The notes: generated by a model not told the origin, from the letters alone. 64,000 nucleotides of DNA from Ianthella basta (GCA_964019415.1 OZ025869.1:9456214-9520213); one strand, 5' to 3'; counted from the first letter of the stretch, positions 43,567 to 55,907 are shown. Numbers and translations: made by a program.

Positions 43567-44559
43567 TCGCCACAACCCTTGTTGACACAGGGTCATGTCA
43601 CTGTGTGTGTTACTAGTCCAAAGGAATGACATCATCAGACAGAGTGGCAAGTGACCATGCAAGCTCAACACAAAACAGCCAAACCCTGTAGATCCCTCTT
43701 CTAGTGCTACACACAAACTACTGCAGCCAAAGTGTTTTGCTGCCAATGGCCAAAGATAGGGCCTAGATGAGGCGTTTAGACTCTTCTACCACTCAGGGCC
43801 CAATGTACTACGTAAGTATGCGAGGAGCAGGACAGAGGGTGTTGACATACAGTGGTAGCAAATGGATACGACAGTGCCACATGCAGTGCCATTCCTCCAC
43901 CTACCACCCCCCACAACTATGCAACGGTTACAACAACACATGACTCCACATCGGGTTCACAACAAAGGTTAGAGCCACCATTTACACTCCACGGTATACA
44001 CACAGGTCTACCAAAGACAACTGCTACCACTGTTAGTGAAACAATCAAGGTCAAACCGATCACACATCTTGTTGGATTATAGGGTAGTACCTTGTTAGTG
44101 CAGACGGCACTATCTGCCCATTTGCAGAACCTGCTGTCAAGGTAGTCATGTTCACAGATGAATTGAGATGGGACATAATGCAGCGTCCTTTATAGAGAAG
44201 TCTCCCTCCAGTCCGAGTGTCCTCCATACGTACGTACCTGGTTTTCTACTGTAACGTCAGCAAGGAGGCACTTCTTGTATCCTAGAGAACAGGCCTGCTC
44301 TACTTGCATATGCTTTTTGACACAGCGTTAGACTATAGCACAGGACAGGCTGGAGCCGCATAACGGGAGTGAAATGGCCTCAAGTGTTTGGTGAGAGAAC
44401 GAATTCAGATCCGACGCCTTTCCCCTCCAGCGCCCAGCTACATGCACAGCCAAAGGAACAACGACCGCACACGTAAACGTCCCTTTATTGCTGACGATTA
44501 TTTAAGCAAGACTACCCTAAAGCTTGCAAGGCCACCAATGCGTTCCCTGCTGGGCTCCA

Positions 44560-44790
44560 GGACACAGAATAATGGCGGGAACTAATGCACCAGCGCGCTT
44601 GGCCCCAAATCTACATTCTTGCCTGAAATTCGGTTCTTGTGATCTCCTTCTTCAATCTACGTCTCCACTCTCCAGCCCCGTCCCCTCGACAGACCACTAG
44701 TGCAGCCATACAGGTTCTCTTTATGAAGGGGGCACACGAGTACACGTCATCCGCCATTGTTTCCGGTCGCTATGCCAACTCCGTATACTA
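44560..44790 (-). promoter_or_regulatory. Candidate promoter of the docking gene
   Basis: A local CpG-containing patch. On the minus strand GACCGGAAACAATGGCGGATG combines an ETS-like CCGGAA and a YY1-like AANATGGCGG element, a pairing typical of animal housekeeping promoters. A minus-strand ATG at 44757-44755 opens 48 codons (MADDVYSCAPFIKRTCM...), of unknown meaning. The next downstream minus-strand gene is the docking adaptor, whose first coding exon follows an acceptor site 4 kb away. Inference only. Confidence 0.3.
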
Positions 44791-45165
44791 CTCCGTATTC
44801 TAATGCAGACTAGACCCTTTGATAACCCCCTAATGTCACATTGTGTGCAAGCTTCACAGTACAATAGCCCCATGACCATGGAAGCATTAATGCATGTAAA
44901 CAGTATGAAACAGTTGAAATACATTTATTCCTGACTCTTGCTCTAGACCTTGCTTAGCCTAGCTGCTTTTGTCTACCTTCACTGCATCACAGGAGAGCCA
45001 ATGAAACGATTATTCTCCAATACACACCCATGCTTTGCATGGTCTAAGGAAGCGAATAATAGTACAGCGTTATAGGTACCTAGATAGTAAATGCATTGAG
45101 GTTACTAGATTAATTCCAATAAATAAATACGCACAAATCCAGCAACAAAAATAAATACTCCAAGT

Positions 45166-48100
45166 CTATGTGTGATTGGGCACTCTCCCGTTGCTGACAG
45201 CCTCAACAGGACGTGTTTCTTTGTCAGGACGTTTCTCCTTTCCCGCCTTGGATAAAGGCTTCAAGTACGACACGTAGAAGAAATGCAGAAAGAGGATGAA
45301 ATAGGAGCCATACATGGCTACAGCCCAGCCACAGGGAGAGTAAGAAGCTTCTGCAACTCCATCGCAGTAGAAACCCGGGGTGAGATAAATGTTGAACACA
45401 ATGTAGAGATTAATCGTCAATCCACCAACCATCTGCAGGAGCTGGAGGAGTGTGATGAGGAGACTGACGATCTTGGGCGGACGCCAGTACCCACTGGCAC
45501 ATATGGTGTAGTAGCTGTACATAAAAGAGTGGACTAAGAAGTTCATCCACGTATACCAGCCGCCGATGGTGTGAGTGTGAGCGTAGAAGTACCACGCATA
45601 CATCATCACTGTAATGTGGTGATACCAGTGCAGGAAGATTAGCTTCTGCTTGCGAAGGACGATAAAGATGGTGTCTCCTAATTCAATGAGCTTTGAAAGC
45701 ATGAACAGCCATGTCCAGAGTCCGGCACGGCCTACAAACAGGAACGCATCTTCATCCCAGGTGTCGGTCACATAGGACTTGCACAGGGCTGCATGAAACC
45801 CCTTCTGATGCCAGCGCCTAAAGGTTATAGGACCTATGTTGCAAGAACACAAAAGACGGTGAAGTAAAGTGCAGCATAAAATAGGATGAGATCCTTAGTT
45901 CTTCACAAGTATTGCAAAAGGCACTAACTAAATAAGTGGTAAAGAACATAAAAGTGAAGTTGTAGAGGCTCATTGCTATGTTAAGTCGAATCAGAGAAGT
46001 AAATTGTGAGCATTGTTTCGGCCACGTAGGTCTTCGTCAGTTCAGTTTATGTACAGCTGACGAAGGCCTACGTGGCCGAAACGACCTGTCTGAATTGTCC
46101 ACTACCCATCTGCTACGTCTGATGCTCACAATTTACTTCTCTGATTCAACATTAAAGTGCAATCTCGCCAAGCTGAAAGCAAGGCAACTAATTGTGATGC
46201 AAAGTGATGTCACGCGTTAGCATGTATACAAAATATACATGTATGCAAGGACTTATCAGGCGTCACGCTCGTGATATCTATTTAGCAATGTACTGGTAGA
46301 AATGGTTATTACTCTGTTACTGACTTGGCGTGCTTTGGTAAACGGGCCAAATAGCAGTGTTGAAGAACAAACTAAGGCCACGGGTTAACCTCATTCATGG
46401 TATTGAAGACGGCTGGGCACCCAAAGCCAACCTAGAGTAACATCATCGCATGCACATACGTCAACATACTAAACGGTAGTGCACTTAATGTTGTAGAGGC
46501 TCATTGCTACAAGATCGATAGCAAGTGGGGATTATCTTAAGCAATGAACGTAGCTAGGTAAGATCAACTAAATTGAGACATTTCAGCCGCATAGGCCTTC
46601 ATCAGCCAAAACTGATAGGATACAGATAAACTGATGGCTATCAGTTTTGGCTGACAAAGGCGGCCGAAACGCCCCGACTTAGTTGATCGATCTTACCTTG
46701 CTACGTTCGTTGCTTAAGAAGTTCCCCACTTGCTAGCAGTGCACTTACAAATCAACTCACAATTACTAAATGATAATTATACATAAAACTCATGAAATAA
46801 TATGTAATTCTTCACTACAATCAACTAATGCAACTGTATACAACTCATGACAAGAAATAGAGTACTAATACACACCGTCACAGATGAATAAACTACAGCA
46901 AAAGATAATTATGGTGGTAAACAGTTACTTTCTTTTATGCAGAGTGTCGTTTCCTGATGGACTAGCAACAGCACCATTCGTTTGCTCCTTCTCCCCGCCT
47001 CTCTCCTTCAAACTTACAGCACTAGCATCAGTTGTTTTCCTGCTCTTTGCTGCACCGCCCCACACGTAAGTTGTAAAGAAGAAGTGCAAAAAGAGGAGTA
47101 AATAACTGAAGTACATGGCAAACGCTACGTAGACATAGAAATAGCTTGCTTCAATTCTCCCATCGCAGTAGAAGTCCTTGGTGGTTGACATCATCCTGTA
47201 GATGTATATGTTGATCCAGACTCCGACGGCCATTTGCGACAGCTGCAGTATCGTGATGACCATATTCACCCACCTTGGGGGGACAAATAATCCAGATGCT
47301 CGAATGGCATAGTAGCTATACATTACAGAATGCACAAAATAGTTCATGGTGACAAACCATTGCCCTGGAAGAACCATATATCCAACGGTGAAAAAACAAT
47401 AGACCATGACAGTGACGTGATGATACCAATGAAGAAGGATCAGCTTTTGCTTTCGAAGAACAACAAAGTATGTGTCTCCTAACTCGGGAAGCTTGGAGAG
47501 GCAAAATATGAAGGACCACATTGCAGGTTGGCTCGCCAATAAAGGCACATTTTCCTCAAAATTTTCCGACTTGTTGGTTTTGCAAATGCTGGCAAACAAG
47601 CCTTTGGTGAATGCAGTGGTAATCATGGGGATGCCTACATGGCAAAACAGAAAATAGGCCGGAGTCAGAGCAATGACAAAATTTCTCCAGGAGGACTAAG
47701 TACAAAGCTAATTACATTTCCATATATTCTAGGCAAATCTTGTACCAAATTTTGTGTACATACGTACAATTTTGTGTTGCTTGCCAAATGCCCAGCCAGT
47801 AGCCAATGATCTTTTGTCGTATCTCGCAATAACACGATTACACAATCATATCTGCATTCACCAAAGGCTGCACAGTACAGAGATATGAGAAGTACCGCAC
47901 AATACAGTGCAGTACACACTATAGGTTTTAACGCGTATACTTACGAGTTCCTTTGACAGTTTCACAGTGAATTGTGCATGTAGCTTTGACACTGAACAAT
48001 GTCCTGTACTGAACTAAACCAGCAGGGTGCGTATCTGTGCATATAATGGAATTCAAAGGCAAGTATTATTCATGGAGAATGCCTTAGGTGTCTTTCTTCA

Positions 48101-49600
48101 CTTTAGCAGCTCAACCAGAGGAGGCACTCTATACAGGCACTGCAACAAGCAGTAGAGATAGCACAGCATAGTGAGAGACCAGGAATCTGAACCTGTGGAA
48201 TATGTTCTTCTTAGAACACATAGCAGTAATTGCTCCATAAGCAGCTGATAAAGGTAGCAGCCAGTTCACACATCTGGCGCTAAAACAGCCAAAGCTTTCA
48301 TCCAACTTGTGCCTTAATACCTTCCTTTACGGTTCCAGGCTTCAAACGTTTAGCAACTGACAAGAGAAAGACAACTTTCTAGGAACTGTGAAACACAAAC
48401 GGAAGGCAACGAAAGTCTTCTGTGCAATAAACAAAGTTTTAATGTGGCACATTTATGATTTGTTTGGTCTTCACAACTGCTAGCACAAGATATTCATCGT
48501 GGAGAACTACCACAGCAATTGTAAGTACACCCCACATGTAGTCTGTGTTTGCATATGTGCACTGTATGCAGTATGTGACCATACGCATACCGTTAGCTTT
48601 TGTTCCCATCCATTCTTTCAGAACAATTTGACTGTTCTACGGTGCATCCTACAGTCCATGCTTCAGAACAGACAACAATGGCTGTATTATTCATTAGAAC
48701 GCCAAGAATGAATAATGCAGCCATTATTGTCTGTTCCAAAGCATGGACTGTAGGATGCACTGTAGAACAGTGCAATGCCAGAGTAATTTTGTAGCTGTTT
48801 CAATTCATTCCTACTGTTAAACCTCAGATATAGCAGACGTGCTTCCACCCTCCATTTCTTGTATATGTCACAACACAGTTCACGAACCCCTGCATACTAA
48901 CTACCACTTCGTCTTCAGCCAGTTTTAAGCCCATATCATAATGGAAAAGGTCATTCTATTTTACGATCATTTTGTGAAAACGAAACGTTAATGTTAAAAT
49001 GTCACATACTGTACATATAAATATACATTATGTGTTTCAAATAGCAAGTGCAGTTAAAGTGCTTGCTGAGGCACACGTAATCCAGAATTCCCTCGCAGAG
49101 GAACACGTGCTTATGCGTAGTTTCAACCGTTAGTAGCCGCTCATATGAAGTTTGTGACAGCTTTACTGCAACGCTTCTCAAATGGCTACAGTGACCAGGG
49201 CATTGAGCAAGTCTTGGCAAGAACAACACCATACACAAATACACACTATCCATCAATCTCTACTACATGCTCATGACAATGTGAGATGGTGAATAACGAC
49301 AGTCCAATACTTCTATGCAATATCTTATCACACAATATGAGGTAATTTATTCAGTTACACACTTAGATTCCTACCTGTGTGATAAAATCCGAGCATGCTG
49401 AAGAGAGACAACATGAGACTCCACCCAAAGAGCCATCTCCTCAGATTATATGGCTTCCTGTCTCTCATCCACCTCTGGAGGGTGAAGATGGTGATCACGT
49501 AGAAGATGGATGCATAGACAGAGATACCCCAGTAATTCTGGGCCCAGGCAACTCCGGATGGGTAATGAAATCGGGTCTCAAGTTTCTCAAACACATCCAT
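45166..49600 (-). CDS. ELOVL6/3-like very-long-chain fatty acid elongase, isoform using the distal terminal exon
   Basis: Exons 49600-49375 (shared) and 45833-45166, joined in phase 1, 297 residues. Motifs in order: KLIELGDT, FLHWYHHITVMMY (the ELO histidine box HxxHH), MNFLVHSFMYSYY and TLLQLLQM. HWYHH is the ELOVL3/6 form. Multi-pass ER membrane enzyme that condenses malonyl-CoA with acyl-CoA in the elongation cycle. The C-terminus is basic then polar (SKAGKEKRPDKETRP). No separate first exon is visible between 45834 and 46924, so the simplest reading is that this exon is an alternative last exon of the gene starting at 49600. Alternatively it is a tandem duplicate that lost its own first exon. 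Confidence 0.75.
45980..46150. mobile_element. Foldback MITE with hammerhead-like core, copy 1
   Basis: Imperfect inverted repeat: GTTAAGTCGAATCAGAGAAG at the left, reverse-complement matching sequence ending at 46150. The centre contains CTGACGA (46057-46063), a GGCC-TACGT-GGCC hairpin and GAAAC (46078-46082); the mirrored arm carries the same motif on the other strand. Lies in the long intron of the distal ELOVL isoform. It shares the 20-bp left flank GTTGTAGAGGCTCATTGCTA with copy 2. Confidence 0.65.
46518..46737. mobile_element. Foldback MITE, copy 2
   Basis: The arms start ATAGCAAGTGGGGATTATCT and end with the matching reverse complement (CCCCACTTGCTAGC). The minus strand of the left arm reads CTGATGA, GGCC-TATGC-GGCT, GAAA (46605-46577); the right arm carries a damaged version (CTGACAA...GGCCGAAAC). 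Related in design and flank to the copy at 45980-46150. Confidence 0.65.
46925..49600 (-). CDS. ELOVL6/3-like very-long-chain fatty acid elongase, isoform using the proximal terminal exon
   Basis: Exons 49600-49375 and 47634-46925, joined in phase 1 (ACA G / GC ATC), 311 residues. The first exon reads MDVFEKLETRFHYPSGVAWA, then YWGISVYASIFYVI and a WSLMLSLFSMLGFYHTG membrane segment. The last exon carries KLPELGDT, LLHWYHHVTVMVY (histidine box), MNYFVHSVMYSYY and ILQLSQM, then four or so further hydrophobic stretches and a charged tail ending HKRK. The start ATG (49600-49598) is the first in the exon, which begins after an acceptor (GTCCTCAG at 49621), so a 5'UTR exon lies upstream, probably near 51240. 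The exon junction sits where ELOVL6 genes have an intron in my recollection. Confidence 0.85.
47703..48630. other. Intron of the ELOVL locus, no gene seen
   Basis: Nothing recognisable in either strand between the proximal terminal exon and the hairpin element at 48631. Confidence 0.4.
48631..48771. mobile_element. 141-bp foldback hairpin element
   Basis: Left arm 48631-48695 (ACTGTTCTACGGTGCATCCT...) and right arm 48707-48771 pair with only a few mismatches around an 11-bp loop. No ORF. Intronic in the ELOVL locus on the transcribed side; the RNA would form a 65-bp hairpin. Confidence 0.75.
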
Positions 49601-50278
49601 CACGAATGGGAAGTATGCTGAGGACAAAAGGAGACCATGCATACCTTAAAAGAATGTCAGCCTCCCACTCTCCTGTCCTCCCTCCCTCCTTCCCTCCCTC
49701 CCACTCACTCACTCACTAATGATATGCACAAAAAGCATTCGGAAGAGGCACCAGTTTCCAGATGCATAGCAAAACCATGACATTTAACACACGTTTCAAG
49801 TCCCTTCCTAACAGCACACCTTCATTCACGAAAGCCTACTATAATTGTACTGCAGCTTTAGTAGGAACTCTAATATACTGCCTACTACTGCACCTATACG
49901 AAGGTAATTCGATTCGCTTGCTATATTGAGTTGCTGGCACGCCATGAACACGTGTTAATGCAATGCACCTATACTTAGCAGTGGAAGCACATTCAGAACA
50001 TACTATGAGAATAACGTGAAGACGGAAGGAGAGTGGTTTGTGGTTAGAAGTGCAAAATGAGCAAAATGTGACCAGAATCATTAATGAGCGTAAATGCACT
50101 TAACACTGTCTGTTACGCTGCCCACTAACACCACGGTCTACTCGCTCTTCAGCTGTGAAGTGCAACAGAGCAAGTGCTCCAGTGACACGTTGTTCTCATC
50201 CTTGAACACGCATATTCAAAGAACAGCTGGAGTGAGTTAGCTTACGCACCAACGGTCCAACCCACAACAGTACATGCC

Positions 50279-50331
50279 GATACCAGTTGATACCAGTTGA
50301 TACCAGTTGATACCGGTTGATACTGGTTGAC
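50279..50331. repeat. 10-bp tandem repeat GATACCAGTT
   Basis: Five copies of GATACCAGTT or close variants in a row. Lies upstream of the first ELOVL coding exon, in the presumed 5' intron. Confidence 0.85.
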
Positions 50332-51239
50332 ATTGGCATGCATGACAGGTGCAGCCCAACATGACCACTTAGCCATGTCACCAACAGCAACAATAAGGGC
50401 ACAGCATGGAAATGTGCTGTCACCTCACGCACAAACCTGCACTTCTAGAGACTCCCCAACATCAGGATAGCAGCAGCAACATAAGGCTAACATGTATCAC
50501 GACCATTGCTCCATATCTACTCAACTGCAAGGAATGCCCCTTTCCCGTAGCATGCAGCAGCCACAATGAAGATACTGCCTAAATACAAGGCTACAAAAGT
50601 ACACATGCACGCACACACGCACACAGTCAGTAGTTTCTGGATTTCTTGTCCCAGTTTCTATAATCAAAGTCTTGAAACAGTGGATTCTGATAATTATGTA
50701 GATGAGCATCAATCTGTGTACGATGACAAGCGTATCAAATCCAATGGTGTATTCACACGTCTAATTGCATGCCGGCTTCTACACAGGACAGACTACAATA
50801 TGTACTCTTGATGTACAGTGGTAATCGGGGCAATAGCCAAACCCAGAGACAGCAGCTAGCAGCTACCTGACAACAGGTTACCACTCGCATATTAAGTCTA
50901 AGGCAAGCTGTTGTTAGCAACCCCACGAAGGCAGCTCCGCGGAGATTCTTGTGGTGTCACACCAATACCATAGCAACTGCACCATCACTGTACTATCCAT
51001 TACTAAGAAGTGCACGCCATGGTATGCTTCCATACAGGAGTACAGCTCGTACGTATTCACTTACTGCTAAAACTGAAAGAAATTCACGTCGTCACCGGTT
51101 ATGAATACAGCACGGCAAACACGACAGCTTTGAAGGCTGGTGAAGTGGAGGGTACAATCAATTGTTATGGAGAAGCCACACATAGCTAGATTTCTCTAGT
51201 TCATCGCGTCGTTCATTCCCTTCGCTCAATGGCACTCAC

Positions 51240-51420
51240 CTGGTAAGGCAAGCCCTCTAATGTAGAGTCTCGAACTTCTTTTCTCGTTCTAGAGGGAGCG
51301 CTCCTTCTCCTCCGTTACCTTTGCGCGCGATAGAAGGTCTTGCCTCTGACCTTAACGGATATATGGAGTTCGGTGAGGTCGCCACCCCCAGGCGCGCCAC
51401 TCCAGGTCACGTGTGACCTT
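51240..51420 (-). promoter_or_regulatory. Candidate promoter and 5'UTR exon of the ELOVL6/3-like locus
   Basis: On the minus strand CTTACCAG/GTGAGT at about 51240 is a strong splice donor. The sequence just upstream on that strand is CpG-rich (GCGCGC, GGCGCGCC) in an otherwise CpG-poor area. In the frame that would join the coding exon there is a stop and no ATG, so it is best read as untranslated. Inference. Confidence 0.4.
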
Positions 51421-51973
51421 TGCACCCCGTGACCTTTGTATCAGTGTTCATCAGAAGTGTTATGTGCATGCATTTCACGGAAGTAAGCGTGCGGAGTATC
51501 TTCCATATGGCTAGCTATAACTAGCTAGAGAAAATGGATAATGGCACTGTGGCAGCGTAGATAATAGCCTTTCCTTGTTTCTGCACTACCTCCACACCCT
51601 TAAGGCTTTTGAGGTGACAAAGTAGGGCTAGCAGCTAAACTAGTATGTTCTGTGCCATCCCTAGCTAGCTAGCCACATCTTTCCAGGGGGCGGAAGCAGC
51701 CTAGCTATGTGACTAAATCTAACCACCTTTGCATGCAGTGTCCATGTCTACTGCTCCACTGTGTAACCTTTCCTTGTTTCTGCACTTGTTCCTTCATCAT
51801 TACTTTCTGTTTTTGTAGGAAATTCTGTTCTGTACTTAGCTAGCTAGCTAGATAGCTGCCACTAATAAAGATCAAAGGACCTTTATGCTTAGGTGCATAT
51901 TAGCTAGCAAGTTAGCTGCTGTGAGCTCATGGTAGCTAACAGGGGCTTGTAACTAGCAGGCTAGGTGAAAGTT

Positions 51974-54935
51974 GGCTCAGGTGGGTGACGTCCCTGAGCG
52001 TCGCGCAATTCCAACAGCGCCGGTCGAGAGTGGTTATGGAAGAAAGCCTAAAGTGTTTTGTCCAAGAATCGTCACCAACATCGCGACTTACAACGTTCGC
52101 ACTCTAAAGGCCAAGTGGAGACAGCAAGAGCTAGTTGGATTTCTAGAGAAGAAGAGAATCGATGTGTGTGCTATCCAAGAACACAGGATTTGTCTTTCAA
52201 ACAGCAGTAGTCCAAGCTCCTACAGTAGAGTTTTGCATTTACCAGGCGGATGGAGGTTAGTTACTCACACTGCGGATGATAGTGGTTCAGGAGGTATAGG
52301 GTTTCTGGTGTCTCCAATAGCCTTCAAATGTCTTGATAGAGTAGAATACAAGTCAGATAGAGTCATGCGACTCCAATTTTCTGGCCACACTAAAGGAGCT
52401 CCTAGGACTCATCTGGTTTGTGCCTATGCCCCTACCAATGTAGCTGACTCGGCTACTAAAGATCTCTTCTACTCACAGCTACATCAGACCATAGATCCCT
52501 TACCTAAGAGAGACCGTCTCTTTGTTCTTGGTGATATGAATGCACGACTTGACTCCCGTTTCTGTAAGTTCCCAATACACTCAAGTGCCTCTGACAATGG
52601 AGAACGAATGGCTGAGTTTATGGAGGAGCAGGGTCTATTCTCTGCCCAGTGTGCCAAGGATAAACCTCGCAGACAGTGGTACACCCATTGTGGACCACAA
52701 GGATTTCAATCCAGAATCGACCATTGCCTCACAAGACGTAAGTTTGCTAGCTCTGTACTTGACTGCCAACTATACCGTGTGGTTGCTCCAGCATCAGACC
52801 ATCGACTAATGAAAATTAGAGTGACCATGAAGTTAGCTACTCCAAAGAAGACCAACAGGGTGCCCTCCTTAGATTATGCAAGGTTGAAGGAGGCCCCCAT
52901 TGCTGAGTTAGTGGAGTCCGATGTTTGTGCTGCCACTGGGGATACACCATCTTACGAGCTATTTGTTGCTGCTGCCAAAACTGCATGTGAAACTCATCTT
53001 CCAGTCAAACCACGATTTGTACGCTCCAAGCCTTGGTTAGACACTGACATCATCACAGCACGTGATCTGGTAGCGGAGGCTCAAAGAACATACAAGGAGG
53101 TGAGAAGTGATGACTCAAGGCAAAAGATGGCTGATGCAACAAAATCTCTAGCACAACTGTATGTAGACAAAGAGGAGGTGTTCTATGCAAGTATGGCCAG
53201 TGAGGTGGAGCAGGCTAGCAAGGATGGAAAGCATAGTGCTGCATGGAAAGTGATTGATCGAATGACAGGGAGGAAGTGTAGACAAGTTTGTAGCATTGCA
53301 GCAGACTCTCAGCAGGACAGACTGACTCTGTGGCGTGACCACTTCATGCGGCTTTTAGCATCTAAACCACCAGATGTTGCTCTGCCAGTGCTGCAAGTGC
53401 ATGAGGGTATGCTGCCTATTGATGAGGGTTCCATCTCACTAAATGAAATAGCGACTGCCGCCTCACAGTTGAAGACAGGAAAGGCCTGTGGCATGGACTC
53501 TATTCCACCTGAGCTGCTTAAGCTCACTGGCATACACGAGATCCTGTTGCCAGTACTGAATCAAGCATTTGAGACTGGAGTGGTGCCTGATGAATGGAAG
53601 GTGTCTGGCATCATTCCCATCTTCAAGAAAGGGGATGCCTCAGTGTGTGCAAACTATCGGGGTATTGCACTCATGTCACTCGCTGCTAAACTGTACAACA
53701 GGATATTGCTCAATCGTATCCAACCACATGTTGAACCCTTGCTGCGACCCAATCAGAATGGGTTTCGCGTAGGCAGATCTACCGTCCAACATATCCTAGC
53801 CCTACGGCGAATCATTGAAGAGTGTACGGTGAGGCAGGAATGCCAGTGTGTGGTTACATTCATTGACTTTTCAAAAGCATTTGACTCCATCTCGAGAACC
53901 AGAATGGAAGAAGTCCTGTACAACTACGGTCTCTCCACCAAGATAGTAACTGCAGTAATGTCGATGTACTCAGGAACAGCCGCACGAGTGGTGACTGCAG
54001 ATGGTTGCAGTGCAGACTTTCAAGTAGAAGCAGGTGTCCTACAAGGTGATACACTGGCCCCCTATCTGTTTGTCATTGTTGTGGACTATGTCCTCAGAGC
54101 TGCTATTCCAGATGACAGTGTTGGATTCATGATCCAAAAGCGCCTATCGCGTCGACACCCAGCCAAATATGTGACAGATTTGGACTTCGCAGACGACATC
54201 GCCCTCCTGTCTGGCACCATGGCCAACGCACAGACCCTACTCACAGCAGTTGAGGAGAATGCGGCTGCTGTTGGCTTGCACATCAACATGAAGAAGACCG
54301 AGTACATCAGAATAGGTGACTTTTCTGGCGACACTCATCCTACACTGAGAGTGAGTGGTGGGGAAATTGCTGAGGTAGCCGATTTCAGGTACCTTGGCAG
54401 CTGGATTATGTCATCAAACAAGGACTTTGTGGTACGTCGTGCATGTGCATACGAAGCAGCAAACAAATTGTGGAGGGTGTGGAAGTCTGGGTGCAGCCGT
54501 AACACTAAGATCAGAGTATTCAAAGCCACAGTAGAGAGTGTTCTGCTTTATGGAGCAGAAACCTGGACCTTGACTGAGCAGCTGACATCGAGAATCTGTG
54601 GCACCTACTCTAACTTGCTGCGCAAAGCCCTGAACGTGCACTGGAGAGATCGCATCACTAATGTAGAGCTGTACGGAGACCTACCACGAGCAGATGACAT
54701 CATACGAGACCGGCGCCTACATTTTGTTGGGCATGCTGCTCGCTGCATCAAAGACAGATACCAACCAGTGGCAGACCTAGTATTCTGGCAGGGCTCAGGT
54801 CCTATGCGAAGGGGGCAGGGAAACAGAAGGACATTCCTCAAAACAATCATTAGTGATCTGGGAGGACATATGACTGCTGCAGAAATCTCAAGATGTGCTG
54901 TTGACAGAGACGAATGGAGGAAGCGAATCAACTAG
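51974..54935 (+). CDS. LINE endonuclease-reverse transcriptase (RTE-like)
   Basis: A single uninterrupted frame of about 986 codons. An apurinic-type endonuclease comes first: ATYNVRTLK, AIQEHRI, VLGDMNARLD, SRIDHCLTRR, ASDHRLM (residues about 38-275). The reverse transcriptase follows: GKACGMDSIPPELLK, VSGIIPIFKKGD, NYRGIALMS, FRVGRSTVQH, VTFIDFSKAFDS, EAGVLQGDTLAP and TDLDFADDIALLS (catalytic Asp residues), then LLYGAETWTLTE and a C-terminal RRLHFVGHAARC block. The first in-frame ATG is at residue 132, inside the endonuclease, and an in-frame TGA lies at 51966-51968. Translation therefore has no obvious start in this copy. Replication is by target-primed reverse transcription. Confidence 0.9.
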
Positions 54936-55054
54936 CTACATAGGCCATGCAACTACCAACTTACTGATATTGCACAACTTTCATTGGACATGTGTACACT
55001 ATAGCTTCTTGTATGTAGCCCCGGTGCTGTAATAGGCCGACGTATGTATGTATG
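51974..55054 (+). mobile_element. RTE-like LINE insertion with perfect 12-bp target duplication
   Basis: TAGGTGAAAGTT occurs at 51962-51973 and again at 55055-55066, exactly bracketing the ORF-bearing unit. The 3' end is a short (GTAT)n repeat rather than poly(A), as in RTE-clade LINEs. The 5' boundary falls just at the first in-frame codons of the ORF, so this copy is 5'-truncated or starts at a minimal promoter. The intact frame and exact duplication mark it as recent. Confidence 0.85.
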
Positions 55055-55066
55055 TAGGTGAAAGTT

Positions 55067-55907
55067 TCAGTGCTAATGGCTGTTCAAAAAATTCAACAAA
55101 TTTGATTCTAACATCCCGGTGGTGAGTGGAGCTGAAGACTGTTTTGGTGCCCTAATATTCAGTATGTGGTCTGCTTGTACAGCTAGCTGGCCAAAGCCTT
55201 GGGTGGCATGACACAGGAGCAGAATCTACTATATCCACCCATGCACTGACAATTAGTTATATCTCCACACACTTACTCAAAACGTCTATGATGACTTATG
55301 CTTAAAAAAGGAGTATTTTAAGTATTCAACAGAGAGATGAGACACTTGTAGTGGATGGCTGCCTAACTTTCTCCTGAAAGGCACTCTGTGCAGTGTACAG
55401 TGTGCATGCTTGTAGCTAATGTCACTGTAATGATGCTTTTGTACAGCAAGTCATCCAGTTGACTCGTAGATTAACTATTGGCTCACAAGTCACAAGAAGG
55501 TTTATAGTCACAGTATTTGCTGTGCACGCCTTCATCTCCATACACCTTATGTAGGATGTGGGCGGGTCTAGCCTGCAGTGTAGTGTGTGCGGTGTGCCGG
55601 GATAAACACTAGGATGGTGCGTGAGGGTAGGCACATAGAGAGTTACATATCCTAAGGGGGAATGCAAGCTACACCACCACCACTGTTACCTAGTTGCCAC
55701 TAGTATAGCTAGCTGTGAACTAATGAAATGGTAGCAGCTAGCTACCATCCCCACCAGGCAACATTGAAAAGAATAACTTGTGCAGCATGTGCCCAGTCAT
55801 AATTACTGTGGTCAGTAAATGGTGGTTTATGTTAATAGGAGATGCACAGATATTTTTGCTGACAATCCTCACTCCTTTGCAGCAGCAGTATGTGAACACA
55901 TGCATGT
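55067..55907. other. Intergenic, no gene seen
   Basis: No coding signal between the LINE and the small TAGTC palindrome. Confidence 0.4.

Noticed and set aside
44612-44757. 48-codon minus-strand ORF MADDVYSCAPFIKRTCM...
   Set aside because: Starts at a good ATGGCGG context but has no family match and no clear donor; kept only as part of a promoter candidate.
51838-51865. AGCTAGCTAGCTAG repeats as a possible structured regulatory site
   Set aside because: Simple tetranucleotide repeat, common in this sequence and without attached features.
52484-54931. Several minus-strand and shifted open frames inside the LINE
   Set aside because: Shadows of the endonuclease-reverse transcriptase frame.
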